A stretch of 64,000 nt of DNA from Sarcocystis neurona (taxonomy: Eukaryota > Apicomplexa > Conoidasida > Eucoccidiorida > Sarcocystidae): assembly GCA_000727475.1 (NCBI GenBank), contig KL647307.1:1570895-1634894 (forward strand), in the 5' to 3' direction. Below are positions 47,153-59,700 of this stretch, piece after piece; the first letter of the stretch is position 1; every line of letters starts with the position of its first letter. The translations under genes were made by a program, and so were the position numbers. The notes below the pieces were generated by a model. It searched no databases, was not told the origin of the DNA, and saw only the letters and a list, made by a program, of their open reading frames with translations.

Positions 47153-50100
47153 ATGCAGGGACGATGTAGGCGAAGCAGCTGCCAAAACCGCCCAGATTTT
47201 GACCGGCGGCTCTGCTGGGTTACAGACATGCACACAGACAGATCCGCTTGTCAGCACTTAAGCACTGAGCTTTTGAGCATGCGGATAGAGGGACACGTGT
47301 CTGCAGAGTTACTGTTCTACGTGCTCGTCTCCGTAAATTTTGACATACGTACACATACAAAGAGAGAGGGAAGCTGGCGCGTCTGTGTGTGTGCGGGCTT
47401 CGTGAGTCTGCCAGGCGTGCCTAAGAAGCAGTCTGCCGCGGGGGGACGCATCTGCTCCCACCAACACGTGCGTTTGTGAAGATATTTTGGTTGCCTGGGG
47501 CGATGTGTGTCTACGGAGAGCATACACACGCATATGTACGAGTTTGAAAAGATTAGCCGACATATGTAGGTGCGTATATATATATATATATATGTGCACG
47601 CCTCCGGGAGTGGGCGGAGGACACACGTTGTTAGTGAAGAAAGGAAGAAATTCTCGTATTAGGAAGATGTGTGTGTGCGTGTATGCTTGCATCTTTCAAT
47701 TTTTAAAGGACGTCTTCCGCGCGGATGTCGTGTGTCTGTACGTCCACAGATACGCATATAACGTGCGTACGACTGTCTGTCCTACTTGGCATATAAACGT
47801 GTACACGTGCGTACACATATATCTTCTGAGCTCCAGGTGAAATTTCTTCTTGTTGCCTACGGTCTGTGCGTATGTCCTGCGGGGACGTGTAATACGGCGC
47901 TCGGAGGAAGTTTTTTATCAAGACATGCAGGTAGAAGAAGGGTTGACAGAGAGATTGAGAGAGAGAGAAGAGGAGACGGAGGAGGAAGGTCCCGTCGAGA
48001 CCGGTGCATATGTCTAGGCAACGTATGGCCTGCCGGCTGTGTGTGTGCGTGCGCGCGTGCGCGTCTTTGACGGACGGTTCTACCGTACCTCTCTCTGTGT
48101 TTGGGTGGGTGGACACCACGCGTATACGAGTGCGGAGGAAAGCGGATCTCTTTGTCGATACAAACACGTTTGCGTATCCTCCCAGCTGGGCCGTCGACTG
48201 TGAGCACACACGTGTCCACGTGCCAGTATGTGAAAATCCATGTTCCAGGCCCATGAAAGACCGACATATATCTTATGTACGTGGCGAGAAAGAGGTGTAT
48301 GGTGTCTGTGTATATGGGGTATTACGTGTGTTTGTTAGATTCACACACGCAGGTAGACGTGGCGGGGCGGAGGGACACGTACGTGTTTCAAGACGAGAGA
48401 AAATGTGAGAGAAGGGAGGAAGTCTTGTAGAGACTCGACCTTGCGAGGGAGGCAGAGGGATTCGTCTTGGTAGAGCGGCAGGCGTCTCGCTGCACGACAA
48501 CCGGCCCGCAGATTTCTTTCCTTCTTCCGCTTTTTGCGCATGGTGATGCCAGCGTCCAAGTGAGACGCGTAGGCGCCAGCATTTGTTTGCCTTCGCGAGC
48601 GTTTGGCGGTATACGCTGGTTTACGCTTGCTTCATTCTGCAGCCAGATGAAGGAACGGTTCAGGCACTCCTCTGTCTACTCCGCTGTCCGTCCGTCCATC
48701 TGTTTGTATACCCGTCTCTCTCTATATATGTATATGTAGGTGTGTGTGCGTGCTTCTCTACATTGCAAATCTGCGTACCTGCGTTCCGAGGAGGCAGATG
48801 CCCGCGTGCCTCCGCATATCTCAACGACGAGGGAGACACACACACCTGCCTCGAGGCGTGTGTATTGACGCCTGGACTGCGAGGACGGCGACATGGGTCT
48901 CTCCACCCGAATGTTTGCGTCCCTCGGCGTAGGAACGGAGAAGTTGTTTTTGTGTGTATGTCGAGGTTGTTCAAGGAGAAGGTTGACGTACGCAGGCAGC
49001 TCGTATGATACGCCGTTCCGCCTGGGGACGGCGTTGCCTGCGCATATTCTCCCCCTGGCAGCACTCCTTTTTTTTCTCCTTTGTTGACCAGCAGCCCCTC
49101 GGTGTGTGGATGTACCTCACTTTGTCATCAACCGTATACGTCGGTGTGTATTTTTACTTGTATATTATCGGCCAGTGCACACGCATACTTGTATAATATC
49201 CACCATGCGCATATTTGTAGAGCTACGTCTGTACACAGCGTTGTCCGGCGGTGTGGACAGTTTACACGTCTACGTGGGCGACGGTTTCGCGCTCCAAATG
49301 GGCTGATATGAATGGGGCAGCGTGTGTGACGGTACACGCGAAAGAAAGGTCTGGAGCGGCTGTCTTCTGTGTCGCGGCGTGGGCGACAGAAGAAAAGTGC
49401 CGTGTTGCTGATCGCCTCCTGGACGTGTACTCGGCTTCACGTAGCCGCAGGGGAAAGACAGCAACAGCAGCAAAGCCAGGGGACGCGCCTGTTGCTGCTG
49501 CTGAAACCAGTGGGTTTCTACGTGTGAGCCTGCGTCTTCTGAACGGCGCATCGTTTGGAGAGATGCTGTACCGCATGCGGTGTAGCTACCGTGGAGAGCT
49601 CTCTCTGCTCCAGCAAGGTGTAGAAATGTATGTATGTATACATCTGTGCAGGTATATATACACGTATGTAGTTCTAGACGCGTCGGAAAAAATATGTATA
49701 CCTTTTTTTATTGTGTGTGTATATCTCACCGTGTTGACGTGTATATCTCTGTAAACACGGGTCAACGTATACACACGTATCTCTGTATGTCTGTATGTGT
49801 GGGGTACGTGAATCCTTATCTTTGTTGCGCGCCACGCCTCACGAGATACAGTTCTGTCTATCTGTCTGCCCATCTGTCTATATATGCAGAAATGCATCCG
49901 TTTGCATTCGTGTAGGCAGACTAGGCAGACGCCTTCGTTCGCGCGGCGCTTGAGGTGCTTCGCAGCAGATCTTATGTATAACGTTAGGTCTGCACCTGCA
50001 TCCGGTCGACAAGTACAGCGTCTGCGGGCAGCGTCTGTCTCTCTTGTGCGGCGTTTTTCAACGGACGTGTGCGCATCCAAACGTTTGTCTCCGTGGGTAA

Positions 50101-51287
50101 ACGCTTAATTCGGTATGCACACACACGTAAGACGCGTATGTTTGCATATACGTGTCTGTATTCATATGTCCGCGTGCCAGCATATATATAAATATCTATA
50201 CGTATACTTGTCGTCTGCGAGCGTCTGTTAGCGTCGCGCATACTGGTGGGCTGCCAAGAAGGCGTGACTGCAGGTGCCCGTCGGTAAACTAGGGTGAAAA
50301 TGCATGTGTCTCTGCACGCTTTTCAGCACACTGTAAGAGCAGAAACATGCTTCTCTCAATTTCAGATGTATATTTCTGCTTGTCGTCGTCTCCTTGAGGA
50401 ATTAGATACCGGTGGAGAACTTCACGCATATGTGAATGCACGTATGCACCCGTAGAGGCCCAGTCTTCGTTCTGTTTGGTAGGCGCGTGTTGATGTGACC
50501 GTAGATGTGCTGCGTGAGTAGGGTTGTCGTAGGTTTATCAGTCTCACAAGTAGATATATATATATATCTCCTTTATATGTGTATGCATTCGTCTGTCAAC
50601 AGTTTGTGAGGATTGTATGTGTGTGCGCCCCGCTGGCGCTCGTTGCCAGCGACAGGGGCAGGCGGTACTTGTGTGTCCCGTGAGCAGTAGCCGACCGACC
50701 GCGAAGAAGAGCGTGTCTGCAGAGATATACACATGTTGGGGGACGGTGAACACATTTGTGTAGACCTTTTGTATTTCTCGACGGCGCAAATATTTGTTCG
50801 TCACGTGAGTGTGTGTACATGTGCAAGAAGAAAAAAAAAGAGACAGTAGGAGGGGAATACAGATATACTGTTTTCTCGCATGTACCTCTCTGTGCAGGTG
50901 GACCTTTTGTACGTGATGAAGAGTTTTTGTATACCCCACAGATGTATATTCTGCTAGTCGAGGACATCCGTTTAACAACCAGTCTTGTGTACGACATGGA
51001 CGGATATACTTCTATTCAAGTACGTCTTTTTGATGTGCTTGTATGAAATGCTTGCCGACGTTCGTATATGCAAATGTGCGTATACGCGTTGGTTGTCGAT
51101 ATCCACATCTGAGGGCGTGCGTAGATGTGCTCGCGTTTCCCCCGATTGAAGAGTGTATATACTCTGAGTCTAGAAGTGAAGAAAAAGTCACTGCGTTTTT
51201 TTTCAGCACGGCGAGAACTGGCATGTGGAAGAAGGGTGGAATGTGTGCGCACTGCCGCAGTACTCTCATGGGGTACTACCGTTGTAA
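47153..51287 (+). CDS. Unrecognised multi-exon gene with short exons
   Basis: Best exons: 47153-47332 (ATG 47153; ends LLFYVLVS, donor GTAAAT), 47709-47762 (DVFRADVVCLYVHRYAYN), 47837-47869 (VKFLLVAYGLC, donor GTATGT), 49321-49617 (HAKERSGAAVFCVAAWATEE, then CRVADRLLDVYS, a short Ala-rich insertion and NGASFGEMLYRMRCSYRGEL), 50902-51019 (FLYTPQMYILLVEDIRLTTS) and 51207-51287 (HGENWHVEEGWNVCALPQYS, stop TAA). The first three join in phase 0, and so do the last two. Middle exons near 48,130-48,250, 48,490-48,700 and 50,366-50,411 are coding-like but their phases do not resolve. No domain was recognised. The Trp/Glu/Cys-rich C-terminus and the long Ala-poor middle exon look conserved rather than disordered. 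A different reading of the last exon (GMCAHC then basic residues) is possible. Confidence 0.5.
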
Positions 51288-52477
51288 GGGAACTTCGAGG
51301 AAGCGAAGGCTGCAGCTGGAGGCCACGCGTCTGTCTTCTTTCGACTTCTTTTGAAGGCACAGAAGTGCACACACATACATCTGTCTACTTATGATGTGCC
51401 AGCGTGCGTGTATGTGAATGTGTCGAAAAGTGTGTGCACATGCGTAGCTGCGGTCTTCTGTGTTAATTAGCAGAGACGTATCTATGTATCTCCTTTTGTG
51501 TGGCTGTACAGACACGCATATTTTGTACTGGCAAGTGCGTGTGCGTGGCATGCATTCGGGTTGTCAATGCCCGCTACGCCGTTTGTGGAAAATACGGCAC
51601 CTGTGAACAAGCCAGACACGTGAGCGGTTATTTGACATAACTTGTTGTGAGCTCTTTAAACTTTGTAACCGTCGTTTGCAATTAAAAAGGTCGGGTGAAG
51701 GCGTGTGATTTTTGAGGCATGAGCGGCTGTACTGCATTACGAATGTGGGTTCCAGAAAAGCCATCGGCGAGTTTACTGTTCTGACAAAAGAGAAAATGTC
51801 AGTGGAAGCACGTCAATGCGTCCAGAGACAGTGGCTCGCTGCGCGCATATCCACTTCTTATGTGCTCAAGTGCAGGCCTATCAGAGCAGTCTTTATGTGC
51901 AAACGTGAAGGGCACGACACGCCCTGCGGGCAGCAAGAGGCCGATGCGCGTGAAGATGGCGCACCCAGAGACAGAAGTGCGACGCTTACAAAGACAGAGC
52001 TCAGTTTCCTGTAGCAGTAGGGTGCAAGAGGCGTCGGCGGCTCCACGCATGCTAGGACAGGCGTATACGGCCGGCACGGTACAGAGCAGATTGTAACGGA
52101 AGACAGAAGCGTGTACGGCCTCTCAGGAATTGTGCAAACACACTGGAGAGGAGCACTACTTGGTCAAGCGGAACCTGTATCGTGAGACGGTTGTTATCGC
52201 ATGCACAGCGCAAAGCTGTTCACGGGCACGTCAAGATACGTATTCTCACAGAAAGCACAGAACGTCGTAGTGCAGCTCGGGTCGCCCCGTGCACGCGTAT
52301 AGACCGGAATCCACTTCCAGCAATGTTGCCTGCTCCGTATTCGCAGAGCCGCTCTGCGGGATGGATTGTTTCGTGTCGACGCTGAAAAACGCGTTGCTCC
52401 AATAACCTCTAAGAGCGTGAGGGCAAAAGACTCTTGCAGCTAACCGATTTCTAGCAAGCAGTAGCCGATATGCATGC
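51288..52477. other. Intergenic; no gene call
   Basis: Short open frames on both strands overlap each other at about 51,710-52,100. None has recognisable content. Confidence 0.4.
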
Positions 52478-52909
52478 ATGAAGCAACAGGTTGTGTTCCT
52501 GCTGCTGAGTTTGTCGCACGGATGTACCCAAGAGATCGTGCCCGCATTGAGATACTACGGGTGGCGTCTGCTTTCGGTTGCTCAACATGCTCCGTGCGCA
52601 GCTGCGTCGTATGCGCAACTACGTTACGTAGCGGTGTGTAGCCGGCTCAGTCGTGTAAATGAAGAGATGTGCGGAAAACTGGCTGGTTGCAGCCACGAAT
52701 CAGCGAAATGGAGCAAAACTAGTCAATTTTTGAAGCCGTTTACTGTCTCCTCTACATTAATATGTAAAGGTGGTGGCTGTGGATTACCTGTGTACTGCTT
52801 CTGTTTGGTTGTACTGGGAACGAATGCGGCGGTGCATTTGAAGAATGCCTGTATTGATTTCATTCTATTTTTAATGTGCTACACAACTCTATTCAGTATT
52901 CAGATATGA
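52478..52909 (+). CDS. Candidate ORF with hydrophobic ends, unrecognised
   Basis: ATG 52478 opens 143 codons. It has a short hydrophobic N-terminus (VVFLLLSLSHG) that could be a signal peptide, Cys residues in the middle, and a hydrophobic C-terminal helix (IDFILFLMCYTTLF) that could be a membrane or GPI-type end. No repeat-driven composition. It may be a small surface protein or a chance frame; nothing supports a family. Confidence 0.3.
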   Translation: MKQQVVFLLLSLSHGCTQEIVPALRYYGWRLLSVAQHAPCAAASYAQLRYVAVCSRLSRVNEEMCGKLAGCSHESAKWSKTSQFLKPFTVSSTLICKGGGCGLPVYCFCLVVLGTNAAVHLKNACIDFILFLMCYTTLFSIQI

Positions 52910-54473
52910 GTCAAAGGTATAAGCTGTGTGTGCTTGCAGGTGTGGATGACTGGTCCACTGGATGAAGGAGTGTATCATAGCGGCGCGCCCGTCAGGATAG
53001 GTCTACGCAGCTAGATCCAGGAACGCTTGAGTCTTGATACTAACGGTCCTGCGCGTGATACACTTGTTGAATAGGTCTCTTTCTATCTGCATTTCAACTA
53101 GAGCGCGTACCTCACAGTTTTGCACGTACTGTAAACACACACGTGTATCTCTGCTGTAAGCGTACGCGCTATCTCAAGGTTTCGTGTACGATGTCGAATA
53201 ACAGCTAAATAAGAAACAGAAATGTCCAATCGGCGCCCTTCAAGTGAGCAGTACTCCGCTGGTTTCCGAACTCTGAAGAGTGTTGTTCCGCAGCTTATGA
53301 TTTTAATGAGCGAGGAGCCTCTCATTGTCCGTAAACTCGTAGGTTATAGGTTAAGCAGCACACGGGATGCGTAACAAGATGTTACACGTGTGAGTGGATA
53401 CACAGTACTTGTGAAATTACTGGTGTCGTGCGATTGTGAAGGGCAACAGCGGCAGCAGCAAATTATGAACGGGAACTCTGCAAGATAGAGGGCATTGCAA
53501 CAGCAACAACGCGTCCCCAACAGCAATGTGAGTAGCAGCAAACGTGGTAGTAAGCGGCAGCCGTGGTGTTGCTGTGATAGGTCGCAAGGCCTCAGACTGA
53601 ACGAACACGCATTTTGACTCGCTTTCCCTGATCACCACTTTTTATAGAAGTCCAAGTCAACGATGTCATAAATGTCAATGCAACGGCAGCAGTGCATCTG
53701 GAATCAACAGAGCTCTGTCGGTGGTAAAGTACTCTACATGACAGGAACTTTCTGCGGATATTCCTGAAGAGACGCTTAACGGGCGCTTCAGGGACTCCAC
53801 AAAACAAATCCGCAGTCAGTGCTTATATTGCATGGACTCACGAAAGTATAGAGGCGTGGAACACACGCCTCCAACGTGGATATGATACACTCTTTCTGAC
53901 GATGCTTCCCTACGCCGCTGAACTTGATGAGTGTGTCTACAGGATTAAACAGTAGGTAGTATTACATGCTCGGAGCTATAGCGTATATAGTGTCGGCGTG
54001 TATACGGGACAATATATAATAACGTGGAGCGTACGTATCACATCAACACCGACTCTCCTCTTGAACACGTATGCCACTTTTTCAATGGTTCATTTTGCAA
54101 GTTACCGACTCGTAGAGACTATCCTTTTGCTTTGACAGTACTCGACCTCGCAAGCAGCAACGCATACTGAGCCACGCAGTGCACAGCGCGTGTACTACAC
54201 AGGCGAAACTACGCATCTTCAGAAAATCTCTCATCCACAGGTGGGGGCGTCTTTTCAGAAATATATTATACACACACAATTTTACCCGAGCCCGACACGT
54301 GGCGTCAGAGTGGCAGCGGAAAAAAAAGTGGTTTCGATGCTCACTCCAAAAAAAGTGTAATAAAAGGGAGGTGTATGTTTACACGGTCGTTGGCTGAAAC
54401 GGGTCGTCAAACAGATCAAAGCAGGTACTTAACATCAATTCACTGTGTAAAGCCTGTCCGGCTGAAATGAAGC
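52910..54473. other. No gene call
   Basis: Minus-strand frames at 53,417-53,638 and 53,592-53,807 overlap one another and have no motif or clear splice framing. Confidence 0.35.
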
Positions 54474-54683
54474 TTAGTCTTCGGACGAAGACATTCTCTT
54501 CCGGCGTTGCTGTTTGTCAAGACATTCTGTGTTCAACGCATCATTCGCCTGTACCGCGTGGCAGGGTAGCTGCTTTTGTGTACCTTCAAGGAAGCACAAG
54601 ATCCCACTAACGTCGACTAAGGAGAAGGAACCCGCACAAATACAATCCCTCTGTCTGCAGAAAGTGCGCGGCAACTGCTCCAC
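54474..54683 (-). CDS. Candidate C-terminal exon with basic/acidic tail
   Basis: The minus-strand frame ends DALNTECLDKQQRRKRMSSS-ED then a stop at 54474. An acceptor (CGCGGTACAG) just before the ANDALN segment suggests the last exon is about 54,474-54,548. The tail resembles a nuclear-localisation-type end, but the gene is not identified. Confidence 0.35.
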   Translation of the reverse strand: MEQLPRTFCRQRDCICAGSFSLVDVSGILCFLEGTQKQLPCHAVQANDALNTECLDKQQRRKRMSSSED

Positions 54684-54943
54684 TCAAGCAAAAATAACAA
54701 TAGACACGCCTTTCCTCGATGCCGCTTTCCACCACGGGGCAGATGCTGCGCCGACGCCGGCCGCAGTCGGCAGCCGTTACACTCTGCCTGCATCAACGTA
54801 ATGTAGGACGTGGGTATACGTATATATATATACGTATATATATATATACATACACATACGTTTCTACGAATATCATAGAGCGTATTTCTGTGTACCTGCA
54901 GTGCGTATACGTGTGTATGTGTACCGCCTAGTGTTTATGATCG

Positions 54944-55177
54944 GTGTGTCTTGTGCACAGGTGGCAAGACCGGCCATACAGGGATGAGTGCACACCTCGA
55001 TTTATACGTATGTACATTTCGGAAGAAGACGCGTCGTCACATGATAATGACGAGGATGATGACGATCATGAAAAAATGTGTCTCGGAAGATTTGGAGCTT
55101 GCTGTAGCGGAGCCTATCCGTACTTTCTCACTGCAGAAGTAAAAGCGCGTTGCGGTATACAGGTGCACCGCGTATAA
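54944..55177 (+). CDS. Candidate exon with an acidic run
   Basis: The acceptor TTGTGCACAG is followed by a frame with an Asp/Glu-rich stretch (SSHDNDEDDDDHEKMC) and GRFGACCSGAYPYFLTAE. A second plus frame over the same DNA is also open. A possible following exon lies at about 55,249-55,356 (acceptor TATTTCAG; MILWVYTAWDGFNLQGINTW). No family was recognised. Confidence 0.3.
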   Translation: MCLVHRWQDRPYRDECTPRFIRMYISEEDASSHDNDEDDDDHEKMCLGRFGACCSGAYPYFLTAEVKARCGIQVHRV

Positions 55178-55356
55178 TAGCAAGTTACCCTACCTATACA
55201 TCTACATATACACAGTTTATATTTATATATTTGTATATGTATTTCAGTATGATCTTGTGGGTCTACACCGCTTGGGATGGATTTAACTTGCAGGGCATAA
55301 ATACCTGGCGCTCTCCTAGTTGCAAGCGAGTGTCCTTGCTATACAGTTGTGGTTAA

Positions 55357-56029
55357 GCACCTGAAACGGCAGGAACGAGTAGACCTTTATCGATTTCTCT
55401 CCACTGGAGCTCTGCGATTGTTTATTTTTTCGAAGCAGAGAGTAAATGGCAGACGTTGCACTGCAAGTGCCACAGACTTCAGCAGTCAAGTCTGTGCACT
55501 CTTCGCAGCAGTTTGGTGCATAATTCCACTGTTTCGTCAAACACTGAAAGGTCAGGTCACGTAACTTACTCAACCATTAGCAACTCTTCAGAAAAATTGC
55601 CCGACGAGTAGTCGACAAATCACCAGAGAGGCAGAGGGAAGTATGTGCGAAGAAAGACAGACAAGCATGTGAAGGACCCGTGAAACGAAATAGAAATGCG
55701 AAGTGGCAAAAACTTATCAGCACTGCCAGGAAGTACACCTGGGTGCCGCGTTGAAGGGAGACACGGGTGAATGGTCGCAGAGAACACATCTGTATCTCCG
55801 TGCACCTTCGTGTGTGGGCACATTAACATACAGCACACGCGTGTATAGCTAGGCGTGTTACCCCCCACTGTAGAAAAGGAAAACTTGTGCGATAAGGTGT
55901 ACACAGTAGATGACGACGCGTTTATGGCACCAAGCCCTTCTGTAGTTGTGTGCAGCGTAGACGGCGTATTACACTGTGCGTATTTGATTGCGTAGCAACG
56001 CGCTCACGCACATAAATATGTGTGTGTAT

Positions 56030-56062
<33 letters not shown>

Positions 56063-56744
56063 CATACACATGTATAGTGTGATACATACAAACGATAATG
56101 CACAGGTTCGTATACAAGTACATACTATGATTCTTACATTCTGCCTGTAGTATTTTTGAAGATCTTCGGATACCGCAACGTCGTTGTAGCCCTACCAGGA
56201 AAGGACTGTAAAGAGTGGCACGATTGACACGTGTCTTGCTTTGTTAGACCACTGTGACGCTAATAGGATTTAAAATCCCATAGTTCTTTGCGCCCCCGTG
56301 GCACGCGTAATCCATTATTTCTTTGAGTTGTGTACTTCAGTAGGTTCAATTTACGATTTGGTTATGTTGAGCTGATGAGCGTCCACGTAAGCACGTATCA
56401 GGGTCCTGCTTGAAATTTTGCACGCCCACACGCGTGAACACGTATCCGCTAATATACCCGCATATGTCTACCTTTCCTGCTCCTTGCACAAGGGCGAAGG
56501 AACCATGTATGTGTGACAAATCCTCCTCGAATGGACACCGGCAGGATGCGTGTAAATGCATGCAACGCGTCTGAAAAGCATACAATCCTGAACTCACCCC
56601 TACGTGTATCTTGACATACAGAGGGGCCCAAAACTCTGCGTGTGTTTACATAAATCTTCCGCATAACATATGCACACGTAGAGCACCTGCGCGAGTCGTT
56701 TACCGCGCCATGGAACAGTCTCTCCGTATTTCGCAGGCTGTAGA
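55357..56744. other. Intergenic; one TA microsatellite
   Basis: A (TA)n tract lies at about 56,020-56,062. No convincing exon. The minus-strand frame at 56,449-57,012 is antisense to the first exon of the next gene and is treated as a shadow. Confidence 0.4.
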
Positions 56745-59700
56745 ATGGAGGCGACCCTTCACTTTTTCGTCGCTCTTTCACTCCTTTGCTCGGTGAATTG
56801 CTTCCTTTGGACTGAACTGCTAAGGGAGACCGACGTTCGACTTCTGCAAACATGGTGCACACTCGGTCCTCTGGGGGCCATGGCTCTTTCTTCGCCCGCA
56901 GGTATGCATTTACGTATTTCCACGCGTATACGTATTCGCTCATATGTATCTTTGACGCGTACGAAGTTACACTGCGTACGAGGGTTGGAAAATCATTTGA
57001 AAAACTGAACACACGTGCTCAGAGACACGTGTACCCCTCATTGACGAGCGACCCGCGGGCGCGTGCAATAAGCATACTGTCGCACTACCAGTGGAACTAT
57101 ATCTGCATGTGTATATTTTTCTCGGACAAAATCAAATCGAATGAGCCGTCTAGCCGTTCATATTAAACCCCGCGTCTCCGCGGAATCCGCAGCCCTCCCT
57201 TGTTACTTGCTGACGTCTTCAAGTCTGCTGTACTTGCATCGTATTCGTTCGTCTGTTGCTACCAAAATGCGATCTTTCAGAGACAAGGCCCTGCGAGTGG
57301 TTCTACGCTCGCTGGAATGCTGTTTACATCCAACACACATTGTGGATACGGATTAATCAATGGGGAGGATACGCGTTTGCAGCACGTACGCGTGTAATTA
57401 TATGCGTGTGCGAGCAGGTGTGTCTTCGTATGTGCCTATCCACCGATAGCTCCGTATACGTATATATGCAGCTGTGTAAATCTGTGTGGCATATGTGCTT
57501 CTCAGTGTCCCTCAGCCACGAATAGTTCTTAAGCGTATGTTTCCAGTGCAAGTACAACTGTTGTGCGTGCCGTGTGTGCACGCCTGTAGTTTGTCGTTGT
57601 TGGATGTGCGTGGTGCGAGAATATTCGTCACTCAACCTCGAGTGTTTGACCTTCCTCTCGAAAGAAAGATGTCAACTGGCATGACGCAACCAGAACGGCG
57701 GTCGTTTCTAGCGAAGATGACAGAACGGTTGAAACAAGCATCCACAGTTGTGTATCCCCTGCGGCGGCACCAGTTGACACTAAGGAGTCAACGCCGCCGC
57801 CTATCGCTCTGCTTCGGCCGACAAAGAAGAACGAGGGTCATTGCATCCCTGTAAAAAGTGAGTGCGTCCAAAAGTGGCAGACATCTATTTATGGTTAAGC
57901 ATGTCTACACATTAGTGCAAATAGTCATACGTGTTCGCATAAACGTGTATACGGACGCTTCAGATGTGTACTTTTCCCCATGTCATACGCGATTGTGCAA
58001 GCTTGACGGCACGCTGTGCGATGTACTTTGTTCCATTTCCGCTTTGGATACAGGGTTAGATGGCCTTCTGGAAACAGTTTCGTGGAAAAATGTTGGTGGG
58101 AGATCTTCTACTTACAATCCCCCTGGACACGAAGAAGACGCTCCTGCTTCCGGCTTCAGCAACTCTCGCCCGGATGGGACGGATTCTGCCACGTCGATTG
58201 AGGACCTCACCGTCACAGACGGGAAAGAAGGGGATGCGGAGAAATTTGCTGCAACTGCTGCCAACGCCGCGGACAGGAGTGCTTTCATATCCACTCACGG
58301 GAGAGATACACGAGCGAGACTTGATGTTGGGGCTTCACCTGTTGGTGATATGGGGAAGTCGCAGAGGAGGAGAAACATCACACCGGCTTTTAGATCTTTC
58401 AGTACCGCTGATGCGTTTATATCGAGGAAAGGAAGGAAGCGAAGCAGAAGATATGCACTAAGTCCCACCAGGAGGAAGGAAGGGCCCGCGGTGGCTGTAG
58501 GTTTCGTTGCTACTGATGATGACCCTCTTCACAATAAGGGCCCCGAGAGAAGAGTCGAGAGTCTGACGAACTCTGCCTTTGGTTCTGGTGACTGGGCGAA
58601 TCCGAAAGGGGAAGAGAGGCTTGGAAGGGCTGCTGTAGATTTTGCTCCTACGAGTAATGCATTTATATCAAAGGAGGAGCGAGAGAGGAGCAGAGGCTTC
58701 TACCGTGCTTCTATTCGCGGTCTTTTGGCACCTGAGGCGAAGCAGGCTATGTCACCATCACGTCCTGGAGTGTACACGGCGTCTCCTACGGCTGAAGTAT
58801 CACAGCGGACGGAGACGAAGCTGAATGCAGGAGGGCCTGCTGTGAGTTTGGCTGGTCTTGGAGAAAGGGGCGATAGGAGAGAAGATGGAAAACGTTTTCA
58901 GGACGACAATCAAGCGATTACCAGCTCCTGGAAGTCTCGGCATGCGGACCTAGCTGAGGTCCTTCAGGGCGACGTCAGTCCAGAAGCAGCAACACCGCCA
59001 GGGAGAGGAGTGGCAACACCAAGATCACTAGCAAATGATGCACAAGGCAGCGGAGAGGTGGCAAAAACAGCGGGGAAATCAGCAGCGAAGAAAACAGCAG
59101 CGTCCGTTGCCAACGACGCAGGAGCAACAGCAAGTCCAGCAGAAAACTCAGAAGTGCAAAAAGGGAATGCAACATCAGGAGGCTTTGTAGCAGGGAAAAA
59201 GATTCAAGCTGGAGGACGTGAAACAGAAGGGACTTTTTCGAGATTTCCTGAAGAAGACAGACGCAACGGCACGGAGTCTCCGCTCTGCGGCGCTTGGCAG
59301 GTTCGGCAAAAAGATACACTGACGCACCTGCAGGCTTCCTAAAATCTTTCGTTCAATTTTGGGAAACGTGGAAGACTCTAGATGAAGCGCAGCCGCCAAA
59401 ACTGTGTGAAGACACGTATAAACAATGCCTTCTTATCAGTGCACATGTACCTACAAAGGCATAGTGGAGACGTACATGCGCACAGAAATCCATTCAAACG
59501 TACAACCAGTGTACGCACATATATGCGTACACAGGTGTGTGTCTAACTACGCCCCTATCCGATTGCTGGTCTGCCTCGCAGCCGTCCTACAGGAATAGAT
59601 ACGTGTATATATATATATATACACGCACAGATAGGTAGACAGACATATAGGTAAATACGAACAGGTTGCGAGCGGTGTGTGCCTTCGGCAACCGCGCTCG

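Noticed and set aside
56449..57012. Minus-strand ORF of 187 codons
   Set aside because: Antisense to the signal-peptide exon of the 56,745 gene, whose phases chain through several exons.
57858..58053. 5' end of the long plus ORF ending at 59342
   Set aside because: A|GTGAGT at 57858 and GGATACAG at 58053 form an intron with matching phases, so this part is not translated. The ORF's final codons after 59217 are also replaced in the splice model.
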